From: Oehlia diaphana
Lineage: Eukaryota > Glomeromycota > Glomeromycetes > Glomerales > Glomeraceae
Reading direction: 5' to 3'
Assembly (NCBI GenBank): GCA_003833135.1
Contig: QZLH01000385.1
Coordinates: 51,241-96,284 of the forward strand
DNA: 45,044 bases
Under the pieces are notes generated by a model. That model did no database searches, was not told where the DNA came from, and saw only the letters and a list, made by a program, of their open reading frames with translations. The translations under genes were made by a program, and so were the position numbers. This document shows, one piece after another, positions 1 to 11,820 of this stretch (its first letter is position 1; the number at the start of each line of letters is the position of its first letter).

Positions 1-2916
1 TAATTTATTATTAATTTTTTTTTTTTTTTTTTTCTGAGGGAACTTTTTTTTTTTAAAGTTTAGAATTGTTTTATTAGCTGATTTGTTAGATCAACAATTT
101 ATTTATTAGTGCTCATGTGATAATGACTTTTTTTTTTATTGTCACGAGACTATATGACATAATGTATTATATAATTAATCATAAAAATGATTTTTTTTTT
201 TCACTTAAAAAAAAAAAAAAGTTTTTAAAAAAGTTAAAAAAAAGTTTCAAATTTAAAAAAGGATTTTTAGAATCCAAATCCATGTAATGACGTATAATTT
301 AACTGGTAAGGTACACATTTTTTAAAGAATCTACAAAACTAATATTTTTTTATGTGGTACTTTTCCCTATCTATGAGTCAAGTGACTACTATTTCTTTAT
401 CTCTATTTAAATTAGTTAAAAAAGTGATAGCTGAAAACAATTATCCGTTAATTTCGTCATACAATAAAAAAACATCATAATGCAGTATATCTATTGTATC
501 TATTGTATCAATATATTTTTTTGGGGTTTCTTTTTTTTTTCCCATTTAAATAACACATGACCTCTGGTAAATCCGCCACTTTGGGCTTTTTTTTTTTTCT
601 TGTAAAAAAATTGTACCTAAATAATATGTACTTGATATTGGCTTGAGCGGTATCATCCTCTTAATTTGCGCAGGGTTGAACGAGGTCATGAGACCAACAA
701 AAATAATTTACATTATAATTAATTATGTATGTAAAACGAAAAGGTCAGGGTCATGAGAACGATTATACATCATAAATCATAAATATATATATAAATTATA
801 TATATATATATATATTATAAACTTATTTATATATTTATTTATATATATCTTACTTTCTTTTTCTTCTTTTTATTTCTTTCCTTTTTATTTCTTTTTATTT
901 ATAATTTTCGGAATAATATATAACAAGAAGGTTTATTTAAAACTGTGCATCCAAAAGTGCATTCTAAACTCAAAAGTACATCCAAATGACTTTGTCCATG
1001 TGGCGTGTCACGATCCAAAAAGTAATTAAATAAATTTTATTTTAATGACGAAATAATTTATATTGATGACGCAAATGAGAAATTAAGTTAAGACAGTTTG
1101 GGTATTGACCTCTCCAAAAAAAAAAATACCCTCCCCCTCCCCCCCCTCCTATTTACATACATAGATACGCCTAGTGGTCAGTGACCACATGCAATATAGT
1201 GTTATCCTACATAATATTAAAGTCGGTCCCATTTATTTATTTATAGGATATTATATCATTATCAATACTAAGTTTTTACCCCAGATTTAAAAGATTCCCA
1301 TTAATTATTTTAATTAATTAATTTTTAGTTTAAAAATTATAGAATGTGATATTTATTTTTTTTTGTGATGAGCATATTATTGTCTAAAATTTCGCAATAA
1401 TGGTTTTTTTTGACATAATTTTTTTCAATTTTTTTTTTATTTCACAATTCTTTTGGATAACAATTCGGAATTTTTAAAGCGATAACATAACACAAAACGG
1501 AATATTTTTCACTAGGTGGAACATAACCAAACACCAATAAATTTTACTGTTGTTTTTGAATCTATTATCGACCATCGATCTATATTTATTTACTTTTATT
1601 ATTTTTTTTTTTATTTTATATTTATTTTTTTTACACTAAAAAGAAAAACCCTATCTTTTATAACTACGGAATGTGAGAATATCAAAAAGTTTTTTTTTTT
1701 TTAAAAAAAAATGACAAATTACAACGATTTTTGAGTCATTTCAGAGTAACTCTTGTAAATTTGACAAATTCGTTTATATATCACGCACTCAAAATTCCGG
1801 TTTTTTTTTTTATTGTCTATTATAAAAATTATAAATATAATAATTTATTTATATTGTTATTATTTATTAATAATCTCTTTTACTTTTGACTTACTCTAAA
1901 TATTCTCTTACTTTTTTTTTTTATTGTTTATTTTTTTTTTTTATATATACTATATATACTATTATATTTTATATGTGGCTGCGTGAAAAAATAATAAAAG
2001 GACAAAGCAAAAACCAACTTCTCTCTCTAACTTTTCTCTTTTTTTATTTTTTTTATAATTTTTATTTCTTATTTTTAATCATGGCCTCTTATTAAAATAA
2101 ATCAAATTATCCCGAAGAAATTTCTTTTTTTGGCTTCTTTCTTAGAAAAAATTGTCCTTTTACTTTTTTGTTTAAACTTTCCTTTCTCTAAAGTTTAAAA
2201 TAAAAAGGTGCTCATCGCGATAATAAAGGTAAATAATATTTATTTAAATAAAATATATAAAACATACTTTTTAAAGCTTTAAGGGTTCTTGATTCCCAAG
2301 TTTTAAAAAGAGTTTGAAACCCTTCTTAAAATCTCACATTTACTCTTTATATTATAGCAAAGTGCACAAGAACCTACTTATAGTAATCATGAAGCGTCGG
2401 AAGTAATTCGATTTCCTCAATTTGTCTCTTAGGAAGACATAATCAAATCAATCAATCAATCAATAAAAAAAAAAAAAATTTTTTTTTTTTTTAATAAAAA
2501 AATTTCCTCTTATATTATTGTCTCTAAAAAAAAAAAAAAGAACTCTTTCAAAGAACATTGGGTGACAAAAAAAAAAAAAAATTTATTCTTTACTATTCTT
2601 CTACTACGCCCTATTTTTCTCACACATCCATAACCGCAGTTAGAATTCCTTTAATCACAAGAAAATCAAGAAAAAATCCGTAAACATCCTTTTTTATTTA
2701 GTTATTACTCCGGTTCTTTCTTAATTATATTACTACGCATAATTATTTACTGCATATTACATTATATTTTATTTACCGTGTTACAATTACTTACTATAAT
2801 AATTATTTTAGCATAAAAAGGACTTGAATTCCTCTAAAAACTTTAAAAAAAAAAAAATTTTATTTTTAAAAACAAAAAACTTTATATTTCTCCTCAAACA
2901 AAAAGAATAATTAACA
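1..2916. other. AT-rich intergenic spacer, no gene seen
   Basis: I see no convincing coding region. The short open frames here consist almost wholly of F, Y, I and K and come from T-rich sequence. There are many poly-A and poly-T runs, a TA-rich stretch near 780-850, a pyrimidine C-tract near 1130-1150, a CAAT microsatellite near 2446-2463, and an A-tract joined directly to a T-tract near 2465-2493. The last 400 bases probably hold the promoter and leader of the gene starting at 2917. Confidence 0.6.
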
Positions 2917-3415
2917 ATGGTCGATATAGAACTTGTCTATAACTTGTCTATACATAAGCTTCAGAATTTTCAATCAACCCGTCGTGACAGTGATGGGTTG
3001 AGAAAATTGGTGTTGCTTAATAACTTTGTATATGAAAAATTCGTTTCTCCGGAACCGGATGTTGATCTATTAGAATGGTCAGAAGAAGATATAAAGAAAG
3101 ATGAAGAAAGTTGGCTTGATTCTTGCCTGGATGAACTTGATGAAGATGACTACGTACATGTTAATGTTAAACCTCTTGAAAATCAACCTACCGTTTCAAC
3201 TTTTCCAATAGATCGTTACGATGACCCTCGACATTACGAAGATCATTATGTCCAAGATAATAATGCGATGGAATATGAAAATCATTCTCATGAACAACAA
3301 CAACAACAACAACTACCCTCTAAAGATAATCATGATATTATAATACCTCACGACCTTCTCCACCTTCCATTCTTTGACCCCGGCGATAATTATCATATGG
3401 ATATTGAAGAAGAAC

Positions 3416-3450
<35 letters not shown>

Positions 3451-3921
3451 AATGATTCAATGGACATTCGTAATTCATCATCTCAAAATGATGATATAAA
3501 TATGACAGAGATTTCAAGTTCTTTTGAGTATTTGTCATCTGAAAAAGGTTTCCATCCATATTGGAAAGATAATAGTATAATAGGTCAAATAGGTCATCCA
3601 TCTTCACGTTCTTTTGGTATACCAAAAATCTTTCACAAATATCGTTTTGACCAAGTTGTTGACTCTTCATCACCACGACGTATTTCTCCTCCTAATGCTG
3701 TTCTTGAACTCTTACAATCCAATTATATTGATTCACCTTTGAGAAGATCTAAAGATGATTTAGATATCTTATATTCTTTAACTCCAAAAGATTTAGATCG
3801 AGGAATTTTAATGGATATGATTAGTATGTTGGAATATTATGGTAGTAAAGCAAATCATAACATTACAAAGAATTCAAGTGAAATCAATGACATGTGGTTT
3901 ATGGACAATAATCATCGTTAA
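2917..3921 (+). CDS. Acidic protein with SERTA-like N-terminal motif
   Basis: This is a single-exon frame of 334 residues, clearly richer in coding sense than its surroundings. Residues about 6-42 contain YNLSIHKL followed by LRKLVLLNNFVYEKF. This matches the general shape of a SERTA motif (hydrophobic helix with SL.KL, then LR.sVLI.N). The next section is very acidic, with a polyQ run (near residue 129) and a poly-Asp run encoded by a (GAT)n repeat at about 3417-3449. The C-terminal third has conserved-looking segments (SPRRISPPNAVLELLQSNYIDSPLRR in part). SERTA proteins of animals are transcriptional co-regulators, so a nuclear regulatory role is possible, but this rests on one motif. The ATG at 2917 follows AACA and is the first in the frame. 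Expression is unknown. Confidence 0.72.
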
Positions 3922-6409
3922 AAATAATACGTTGTTGGTTAACTACAAACTCTTGTAAAAATTTTTCATATACATTGTTAAATATCTCATCTTTTTTTTC
4001 TTTTCTTTTCCTTTTTTTTTTGTTACATATTTTTCTCAATATTCTTTTATTATTTTTTTTTTTTTATTTTTATATAATATTTGTATATACGAAAAGCCAC
4101 ATGTCTCATTGGTTATTTTAGTATGTATGAGTAGTTTTGTTTTTTTCAACATAAACATTTGTGGGTTTTTAATATTTTAAAAAAATCAAAAAAAAAGGCT
4201 TAAAAATTTAAAAATTCAAAAAAAAAAGTGGTGATATTTTTCTTTTTTCTTTTTTATTTCTTTTCTCTTTTATCTTTATTTGTACTTTTTGATCTTTTTT
4301 TTTTCCTTACTTTCTTCACTTTTCATTATTTTCTTCTTTTTCTTATATTCGATTGATTTAGAATATAACAAATTAACGAACAATTATTATTCAAATATAT
4401 AACAAAAAAAACACGATTTAATCTAAAAATTTTTCTTTAAAAAAAACAATTAAGAAACAAAAAATTTTTTAGACTTATGCATATTAAAAAAAAATCAAAA
4501 TTAAAAATATATACAATACGTAAAAGTTGATCTATGAAATAAAAAAAAAATTTTTTTTTAATTTTTTAATTAAATTAAAAAAATTATATTTTTTAAAAAA
4601 AAAGTTTCGTTGGTTTTTTTTTTTTTTTTTGTAAATATGTAAATAATAACTTGGCATTTTGGCATACTTCCACGTATATCTTTTATTCTCCTTTTTAATA
4701 CAATGAAATAAGATAAACTAAAAACGTCACGTATCACCTTAAAATAGTGTAGATCATTTTTACAAATTTGTAAGAAAAAAGACGCCAGTTTAGGTCATTA
4801 ACAACTATTTAATACTTTTCATTTTTGGTTATGATCGGTAATATTATTTTGATTTATATTTGTTGAACAAATAACAATTTATTAGCTATGTTATACGAAA
4901 AAAAAAACAATCCTTATACATTCATTTTTACATTCATTCATATGCTTTTTTGTTATGTAACTCCGATTTATTTTTTTTAAAAAAAATTTACGCCGATCTA
5001 TTATAAATCAAATAAATAAATATAATAAATTATAATAATAATAACAAAAGATAACATAAAAATTTTTAGTTAAAAATTTTTACTGATTTTTCAGATTCAT
5101 ATATATTTTGATGAGATTTTGATAATGGGTTCAATGATTTTTTGGTTTAATTAAAAATATTGTAAATTAAAAATCATTGTAAATTAAGATATGTAAATTA
5201 AAAGATATGTAAATTAAAAGATATATAAATTAAAAAATATGTAAAGGTATGTAAATTAAAATCATTGTAAAGATATATAAACTAAAATTTTATAAAAATA
5301 TTTAAATTAAAATCTTTTAAGTTATATAAATTAAAATCTTGTAAAACTAAAAATATGTAAATTAAACTCTTTAAAATATTATAAATTAGAATTTTGTAAA
5401 ATAACAACTTTAATAATATTTAAGATACTGTAGTATGAAAATTTGTCTTTCAATAATAAGTTTTTATGTTTATTTAAAAATTTAAATCTCAAATTATAAT
5501 GAAAACTTTGAATTATTTTTGAAGCAGTATATTAAAAAGATGGTAATACAAGTAATTTTTTAATTTATTTAGAAGAGTAAAATAATTTTGAAAATATCAT
5601 AATTATTAATAGTAAGATTATTGATGATAATAATATGTAAAATCAAATTGAAGCATATGTTAATGCAAATAATATATGTATTTTGACTCTTCTCAAAAAT
5701 AAAAAAAGATTTCATAGCTTTATTATAAAATTTATGTACTATATAATAAAAAAACTGACCACCATTATTCTTTTCAGAATTTATATATTTTTAAAAAAGA
5801 AAAAATGGTAAAATCTAATTTAAAGTCATTAATATATATACTTATTTTATAAAAAAAAAAAATGAATTATTCTTTTATTTTTTATAGTTATTTACTAATT
5901 TCTTTAGAATTAATTATAAATTTTGCTTTATAGATCTTATGTTATATGGTTATAATTAGTTTTTATTTTAAATATTTTTGATAAAGATTTTTTATTTAGA
6001 AGATCATTTAGGATTTTTTTTTTTTTTTGATAGAAGTTTTTTTTTTTTTTGAGAATTTTAAGAGTTCATCTGAATCATTTTTTGATATAATTTATTCAAA
6101 AAAAATTTTTTAAAGTTCGTTTAAGACATTTTCAATAGAAATTTGACTGAGAAATTCATTTTTTAATAGATTTGAGATCGGCTTGAGTAACGTGATTAAT
6201 TTGTAGTAACACTTGTACGACCTATTTTTTTAATAAATACCCTGAGAATTCGTCGAATCTAATGAGTAATGATTTAAAGTCTATGAGTCACGTCACGATG
6301 TATTCAAAAACTCAAACTTTTTCTCTAAAAAAATATTTTCTCGAAAAATAATTTCTCTAACAAATCATTCTATTGCTTTAAAGAATTATGCCTAAAATGT
6401 TAATGGAAC
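3922..6409. other. AT-rich intergenic spacer
   Basis: I see no gene. The first few hundred bases are T-rich 3' flank of the upstream gene. A degenerate tandem repeat at about 5158-5405 is listed separately. The rest is AT-rich sequence with stops in all frames. Confidence 0.55.
5158..5405. repeat. Degenerate tandem repeat, unit about 16 bp
   Basis: The motif ATATGTAAATTAAAA recurs about a dozen times with small variations (for example ATATATAAATTAAAA, ATTATAAATTAGAA) at a spacing of roughly 15-25 bases. It is an old AT-rich minisatellite with no coding capacity. Confidence 0.7.
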
Positions 6410-9245
6410 CAAAGTGTATATGAATTTACGGTTCGCATTTGTGATAAGAATAATATTGATGGACGCGAAATATTGTCTGATCAATTCAAAATTTCAAGCC
6501 TTAAGTATCTCATTTATAAAATGATAAAAAATAAAGATTGAAAATTATAGTGATCTTTGATCCTTTGGAAGATTGGCTTCTCTCAGTAATGAACTTGAAA
6601 ATCTTACTGAAGAACAAATTTTTAAAGATGGCGAACGGTTGTCGTCTTTCGTCCATTTTAAGACATATTTTCCGGATCAAAATGCGGTTAACAATAGTAT
6701 CATCGTTGTACAATTGCCCGCCACTGGTAAGTGTCTCTCAACGTTTTACCTCTCAAACAAGAAATTTGCAGTAATAAAATTTCGAGTTTGGTCTGATCTC
6801 TTTTTTTTTTAATTGTTCTTAGCTCCGGGGCAAAAACGATACGCAGATTCAGGTATGTTTTTGACACAATGATGAGCTCAAAACACTAGAATATACTACT
6901 AACAGTTGATGACATTCACAACTATAGAATCTGTTGACACAGAATCAAAACGAAAAAAGGATACTCCTACGCTTGAAAGTTTGATTGTCGACCTTGGAGA
7001 GAAAATCCCTCTTGACAGACCCCCAGAACTTTATCCTATTCCTAATATTGCCGGGCGCTTCCACAAAAGAGATATACCAATTAGCGGTAAGGAATATGTA
7101 GATATGCGTTTAGATGAAGAGTCTACTGAGATTGGCAGAGATCTTATCGACAAATTAAAAGATGAATGCAAAGCTTGCTATTTGCTTTATGCCGTTTCTG
7201 GAGCTGGCAAAACTAGAGCAATTCTATGAATGAAGATGGTATCTACGTAGTGTATGTGGAGTGTGGACCATTGTCAGAAGTTAGTAATCGGGAATTTGAG
7301 CCAACAGCGGATCGTAATTTTGCACAGCTTGTTTCATCAATAGGTTCAGCCTTTGGACAATATAATGATATTATTAATTACTATGCTAGAGATGAAGCAA
7401 AACGACTTATCATTTTAGAATTTACTGCACGGATTCTCTATCTCATTTTTCTCAAAAAGAAATTCCCAGATATTACACCTCGTGACTATCTTCTATCCCA
7501 GCTCAATGACGGATAACGAAGTATCACAAGCATTAGAAATGAATTGAGGCATTCTACCCATGATGACCTGCAAGTAATTATTTCATCTGCTTTAGAATAC
7601 TTAAAGGTAATAATCTATTGATTAAATTAATAAAATTGCATTTAATCTTCTTATAATGTACATTTTAATTTATTTGTTTTAATTTATTTGCAATATAAAA
7701 TAACAGGTTGAATTACCCGGTCAAAAATCACTTATTTTTGCCATTGATGAATCCAATGTTGCAGCAATAAACTTTTCAGTGGTTATTTTCTCAATATAAA
7801 TCAACATCCATGTGGTTTATTAACGCCAATGATTGATATTCTTAGATTGTTTGAAATTTCAATAGTAATCGCTGGCACCTCATTTACCCTTAAACAGAGC
7901 AGTGATATCCAAAGTGATATCGGCAAAGGAAATAAGGCAAAATATATACAAACTTCAGTACAATAGACGGCAAAGATGTTGAAACCTACCTTGCGCATTA
8001 TCTAGATTTGTCAGGCTGTGAAATCGACAAGATTGAAAATAGTAAAAATCTTGTTGGTCGTCCTCGTCTGATGGCTCGCCTTGAGAAAAAGTGTCACGAG
8101 AAAACAAACAAATTGTGCTTGAAGATGCTGTAAATAAGACAGTGCAGTCTGTCAAGAATGATATGATATGCCATCTTGAAGCGATAGCAAATGAAGCATA
8201 TGAAAAGGAAGATTTGAGGAATGTAAAATTACGAGAAATCTTAATGACAATCTTCATTAACTGCTGGTATGTTCTTGACATATTAATTGTTTATTCATAA
8301 ACTGGTAACTCACTATAGTAAAATGATATTTCAAGTTCTTTGATGGTTACTTATCTAAAAGTGAAATAAATGATTATTCAGCAAAATTTGTCAACCGTGG
8401 TATTGCTTCATTGAAATCAAACAAAGATAAAAAATTTTGGCAAGTCAAAGAACCTTTAGCGATAGAAGTTGTTAAAATTGTCCTTTGTTCCCAGTACAAA
8501 AAACCTACTGAACCGCTGATTAAGAAACTCTTTGAAGAATTACAACATTCTGTTTATTATAATGACAATTCAAATACCTCGAAAGGCATCATGTGGCAGT
8601 ATTTGTCATAGGAAGATTATTGGATTTTAAAAATAAGACGGTTTTTGATTTTGTTAATGAATTCTATGACAACCAATCACATCTGCCAGATTGGACTAAA
8701 AAAGCAATTATCGATATTGAATCATATGGAAATCTTCAAATATTTTCTCGGATTGATGAAACATTGGAAGATTATCGAGAAGTTTCTAACCACAGAAGCA
8801 TCTTTAAAACATATGTTTGTACCTGGTCAAAAACATGCATCCAGATGGTGTCTAAAGTTTGGTCCATATACTTATTGGACCTTACTCATTAGTGCAAAAA
8901 TGTATACCAATAAATTGTCAGGTAAAGATGTTGATGATGACAAAAAAATCAAAAGATTGGAGTCTTATGTATTACCAGAAGGATGGTAAAGTAAAATGCA
9001 TCGAATTGAAGAAAAAATTTGACGGTGTGATCAATAATTTTACCCATTGCGGTTCACTTCGAATTCATTATATATTACCTGGCGTAACTCAAGAACGCAC
9101 TCCAAATCAGTCAAAACCATCAAATAGAGGTGGTTGTTATACTAATAATAATGATGTCATTTTGTATATTGATGAAAAATTGTTAGAACGTTATTTTCCA
9201 ATAGATTATTCATCTTTTTTAAGAGAAATTCTTACACACAATTAA
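6410..9245 (+). pseudogene. Crinkler (CRN)-like P-loop protein, multiply frameshifted
   Basis: Pieces of one long protein can be followed in shifting frames. An N-terminal LFLAK-like stretch (about 6416-6534, ending LKYLIYKMIKNKD) is followed by a DWL-type segment (LSNELENLTEEQIFKDGE, then YFPDQNA, then IIVVQLPAT). After a clean intron at 6727-6822 the reading continues APGQKRYADS. A P-loop AVSGAGKT lies at about 7191-7214. A Walker-B-like FAIDES (about 7735-7755) follows an intron of about 7608-7707. Further on come GRPRLMARL near 8055 and a long C-terminal region ending at 9245. These parts in this order match Crinkler family proteins known from oomycetes and mycorrhizal fungi, which carry N-terminal LFLAK/DWL regions and NTPase-like C-termini. 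Breaks include a frame change at about 7217-7229, an in-frame TAA at 7514, and frame changes or stops near 7790, 7965, 8090, 8600, 8790 and 8985. With at least eight lesions it is almost certainly a dead copy, although a few could be assembly errors or unrecognised introns. Confidence 0.75.
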
Positions 9246-10268
9246 TGTAATATCTGATATTTTAGAACTTCTTATCCAGGCAATATCCTACTGCGATGCT
9301 TATTTTTTTAAAAAATTTGCTCAAATGTACACTGCATTAGATAATGTAAAATAATGTTTAATAAAAAAAATCCAAATCATAATTTATTATATTAAATGCA
9401 TGATGTGAATCAAATTTTATTTATTCATACACGAGTTAAGATTTAGTCCCAATGTAAATAATAAATATATGATATCTGATATGCTTTTAAGAGGGAGTAC
9501 GCGGATCCTAGGCCATTTAATGCGACACCCTGAGTCATATTATTTCTTTGCTTTCTTACAATTTTCGATTTTTTTTGCCAAACATTATAATACTGCGCAA
9601 GATTTTTGCTGTGCCGTTGCATGTGACGAGATTCATGTGAATAATTTCACTGTACGAAAGATCAAAATGTCAATATGTAACAAAGAGTATTATGTCCATA
9701 TTATTTTGGAACATCTATAGAGTCGGAAAATTACATTTTTATCACTTTGCGGAATACATTTTTTATTTATAATATAATAAATAATGTTAATGATGTAAAG
9801 TTGGATTATTTCGCTTGATTTTTTCATTTACTTGCACAAGACGGATAAAGAGTTCACTAACCGTCTTTTTACATAATTCCTCTTTTGGGAGAAATTACGG
9901 GTCTTTTTGTTATACGTAAAAAGCTTTGAATATAATGTCTAACGTTACTGCGCATTTGTTTATTGCATATTCGATTACAACTTTCGATTTATTTTATCAA
10001 GTGGGACTTTAGGTCTCACCTTTTTTTTTTATTCACCATACATCTCTCTATCCCACGCTTACAATGTATAGCCTTTTTGGCCGAATTCTTTATTGATGTA
10101 GTAAATAAATTACATGAATCAGTTTGTAATGGCCGTTAGCAAAATTTGCAAGAAAAATTTTTTTTTAATACATGCGAAAAATAAATACAAAGGATCGGGA
10201 CAAAACCCGTGGTACATGACGTTTCTATGATATCTTGTGGACTATTTATTTTTTCGAACGATGTTCTT
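9246..10268. other. Intergenic stretch, no gene seen
   Basis: The open frame at 9469-9720 has no recognisable domain and no family-like composition. I see nothing else coding. T-tracts and mixed sequence fill the interval between two decayed genes. Confidence 0.5.
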
Positions 10269-10671
10269 CTATTCTAACTTTTTTCTTTGAGGGAGAATCA
10301 TCTTCCGACATGCCCTATCTTTTAATAAACCTACTACTACGCCCAAAACCTTTTTCACGCCATTATGTAATCTTAAACTCTTGTAAGACGAGAACGCTTT
10401 TAATTTACGTTTGCCAAGTTCTTTAGCGAGTCTCGAAGCAGGCCCCAAAGCCAATCCAATACTTCGAAGCTTTTCTTGAGAAAGTCCCGGCCATTAATTC
10501 TCTCCTTTTCGATTATATCATAATCTTCCTGAACAAGCTTCAAGTCTTCCTCTTTACGTAAGAAATCGATAAGTTCACTCATTTCATATTTTCGAACCAC
10601 TTCAGCTAACGTGGGAGCATTTTTTTCTTTCGTTGCAGTGACGCTAGTAGCGGTGGACAGACATAGTGTTA
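10269..10671 (-). pseudogene. Decayed SAM-like domain protein, internally deleted
   Basis: Reading the minus strand from about 10671, one frame gives STATSVTATKEKNAPTLAEV, then VRKYEMSELIDFLRKEEDL, DYDIIEKERINGRDFL. After a frame change it gives LALGPASRLAKELGKRKLKA. This is the layout of a SAM-like helical bundle (L..FL.....L.. IL.... I.G..FL ... LG...GPA..L), a type very common in Rhizophagus proteins. The next piece, GVKKVLGVVVGLLKDRACR (about 10307-10361), is in yet another frame and looks like the C-terminal end of the same family, so the middle appears to be deleted. The same C-terminal motif recurs on the plus strand at about 23594-23660. The start is also damaged: an ATG near 10671 is out of frame with the rest. 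Confidence 0.6.
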
Positions 10672-10714
10672 CGTTTTTATAGGCTCGGACAAAAAAAAAT
10701 AGTGTTACGTTCCG

Positions 10715-10880
10715 GAGTGAGAAAAATTTATTTGTCGCACAGGCATTGCATCTATTACATGACCGGAGTATACAGTGCTCTGCTTTAGGATCCTCAGTAA
10801 AAATATTAGAAATACACTCACGCCGGATTCATTTGCTTTTCAATAACGCTTCCATGTTGAATTTGACAAATTTTGAGAGG
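10715..10880 (-). pseudogene. Possible RecQ-type zinc-binding tail, remnant
   Basis: One minus-strand frame reads KFVKFNMEALLKSK, then a TGA stop, then IRRECISNIFTEDPKAEHC, ILRSCNRCNAC. The pattern RR.....F followed by C..C..C resembles the zinc-binding subdomain of RecQ helicases (CRR..LL.YFGE...C..C..C). A TGA stands near the expected first cysteine. The frame before it (SNAGDYNAKCDDISHLEGV) continues for some 60 bases and then breaks up. It lies just upstream of, and in the same orientation as, the SAM-like remnant. The call rests on a short cysteine motif only and could be coincidental. Confidence 0.35.
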
Positions 10881-10882
10881 GA

Positions 10883-11365
10883 TTGATCAAATGGTTCCCC
10901 CAATCTGCTTTTAATTACACCTTCGAGATGGCTAATATCATCACATTTGGCATTGTAATCGCCTGCATTACTTTAATACATGGAATATTCATGAGTTTTC
11001 CTATAGGAACAATAAGACAATTGAGAGTGATTTTTCTAAGCCAGGCAAGGCCATTTCGGTTCCTAAATACAAGGCCCATAGTGAGTATTTTCCACCCTCG
11101 TGCATACATAACTTCTGGGTTATTTACGGGAATGATCTTTGCGGAAGGTTGGCTGAACTTCCACGAGTTCTTTCATGCTTTATATCTCGCTGGGAAAAAG
11201 TTAAGGAGGTAGCGTATTTAGCATTGTCGTATGATGCCAAGAGCTCTATGAAAGCACATGCAAACGGAATCTTTATACCTTCTCACATGGAGTTCTACTT
11301 TGCAAGACAAAGTTGGTTTTACGCCTGGCGATCTCGAAATTGCGAGTCCCTCAGCCCTTCATAAC
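10883..11365. other. Gene-remnant-like sequence of unknown identity
   Basis: Base composition here is clearly less AT-rich than the flanks, and short frames are open on both strands. Examples are FSQRDIKHERTRGSSANLP on the minus strand (about 11215-11160) and WEKVKEVAYLALSYDAKSSM on the plus strand (about 11190-11250). None extends far without a stop. I do not recognise a family. It may be more of the decayed minus-strand gene at 10715-10880, or an old transposable element. Confidence 0.35.
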
Positions 11366-11820
11366 ATATGGTTTTGACGTCAATATTGTCTTATAAGGTA
11401 TGCCCCTGACCGCAACTAGACATTCTTTCACATTTTTCTCATGTTTATTCGAGGGATTTCTTAATAAAAGTTTTTTTTATAGTTAAGAATTTTTTTGCTA
11501 AAGTTGAAAAAATTTTGGAATTTTCTTTTCTTTTTATAATAAAATTTGAACAAATTAAACTAAACCAAATCTGGTTCAAGATTTTTTAGGTGGATGGATC
11601 AGTAATTATCAATCAAATTAATCAAATATAAAAAGGTTACTACACCACAGCTCACGTATATCAATAACTAAGTGTATATCAATATTTATTTAAGTTATGA
11701 TGAGATTGATAATATTTACAAATGAGGAAAAAAAAAGAGAAAGTGAAAAATTATAATAATTAAAGTATATACAAAATGAATAAAGTGTATGTTGAAAAAT
11801 TTATTATTTTATTTTAACAA
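11366..11820. other. 3' flank of the Byr4-like gene, no gene seen
   Basis: AT-rich sequence with no usable frame. It probably contains the 3' UTR and polyadenylation region of the minus-strand gene that ends at 11821. Confidence 0.5.

Noticed and set aside
1516..2095. Two plus-strand frames rich in F, Y and I
   Set aside because: Composition is explained by T-rich DNA; they have no domain, no family pattern and no splice context.
3338..3676. Minus-strand 112-residue frame with a poly-His run
   Set aside because: It is the antisense shadow of the (GAT)n poly-Asp tract in the 2917 gene, whose sense frame is longer and better composed.
9469..9720. Plus-strand 83-residue frame
   Set aside because: No recognisable motif. 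It lies between two decayed genes and its start is arbitrary.
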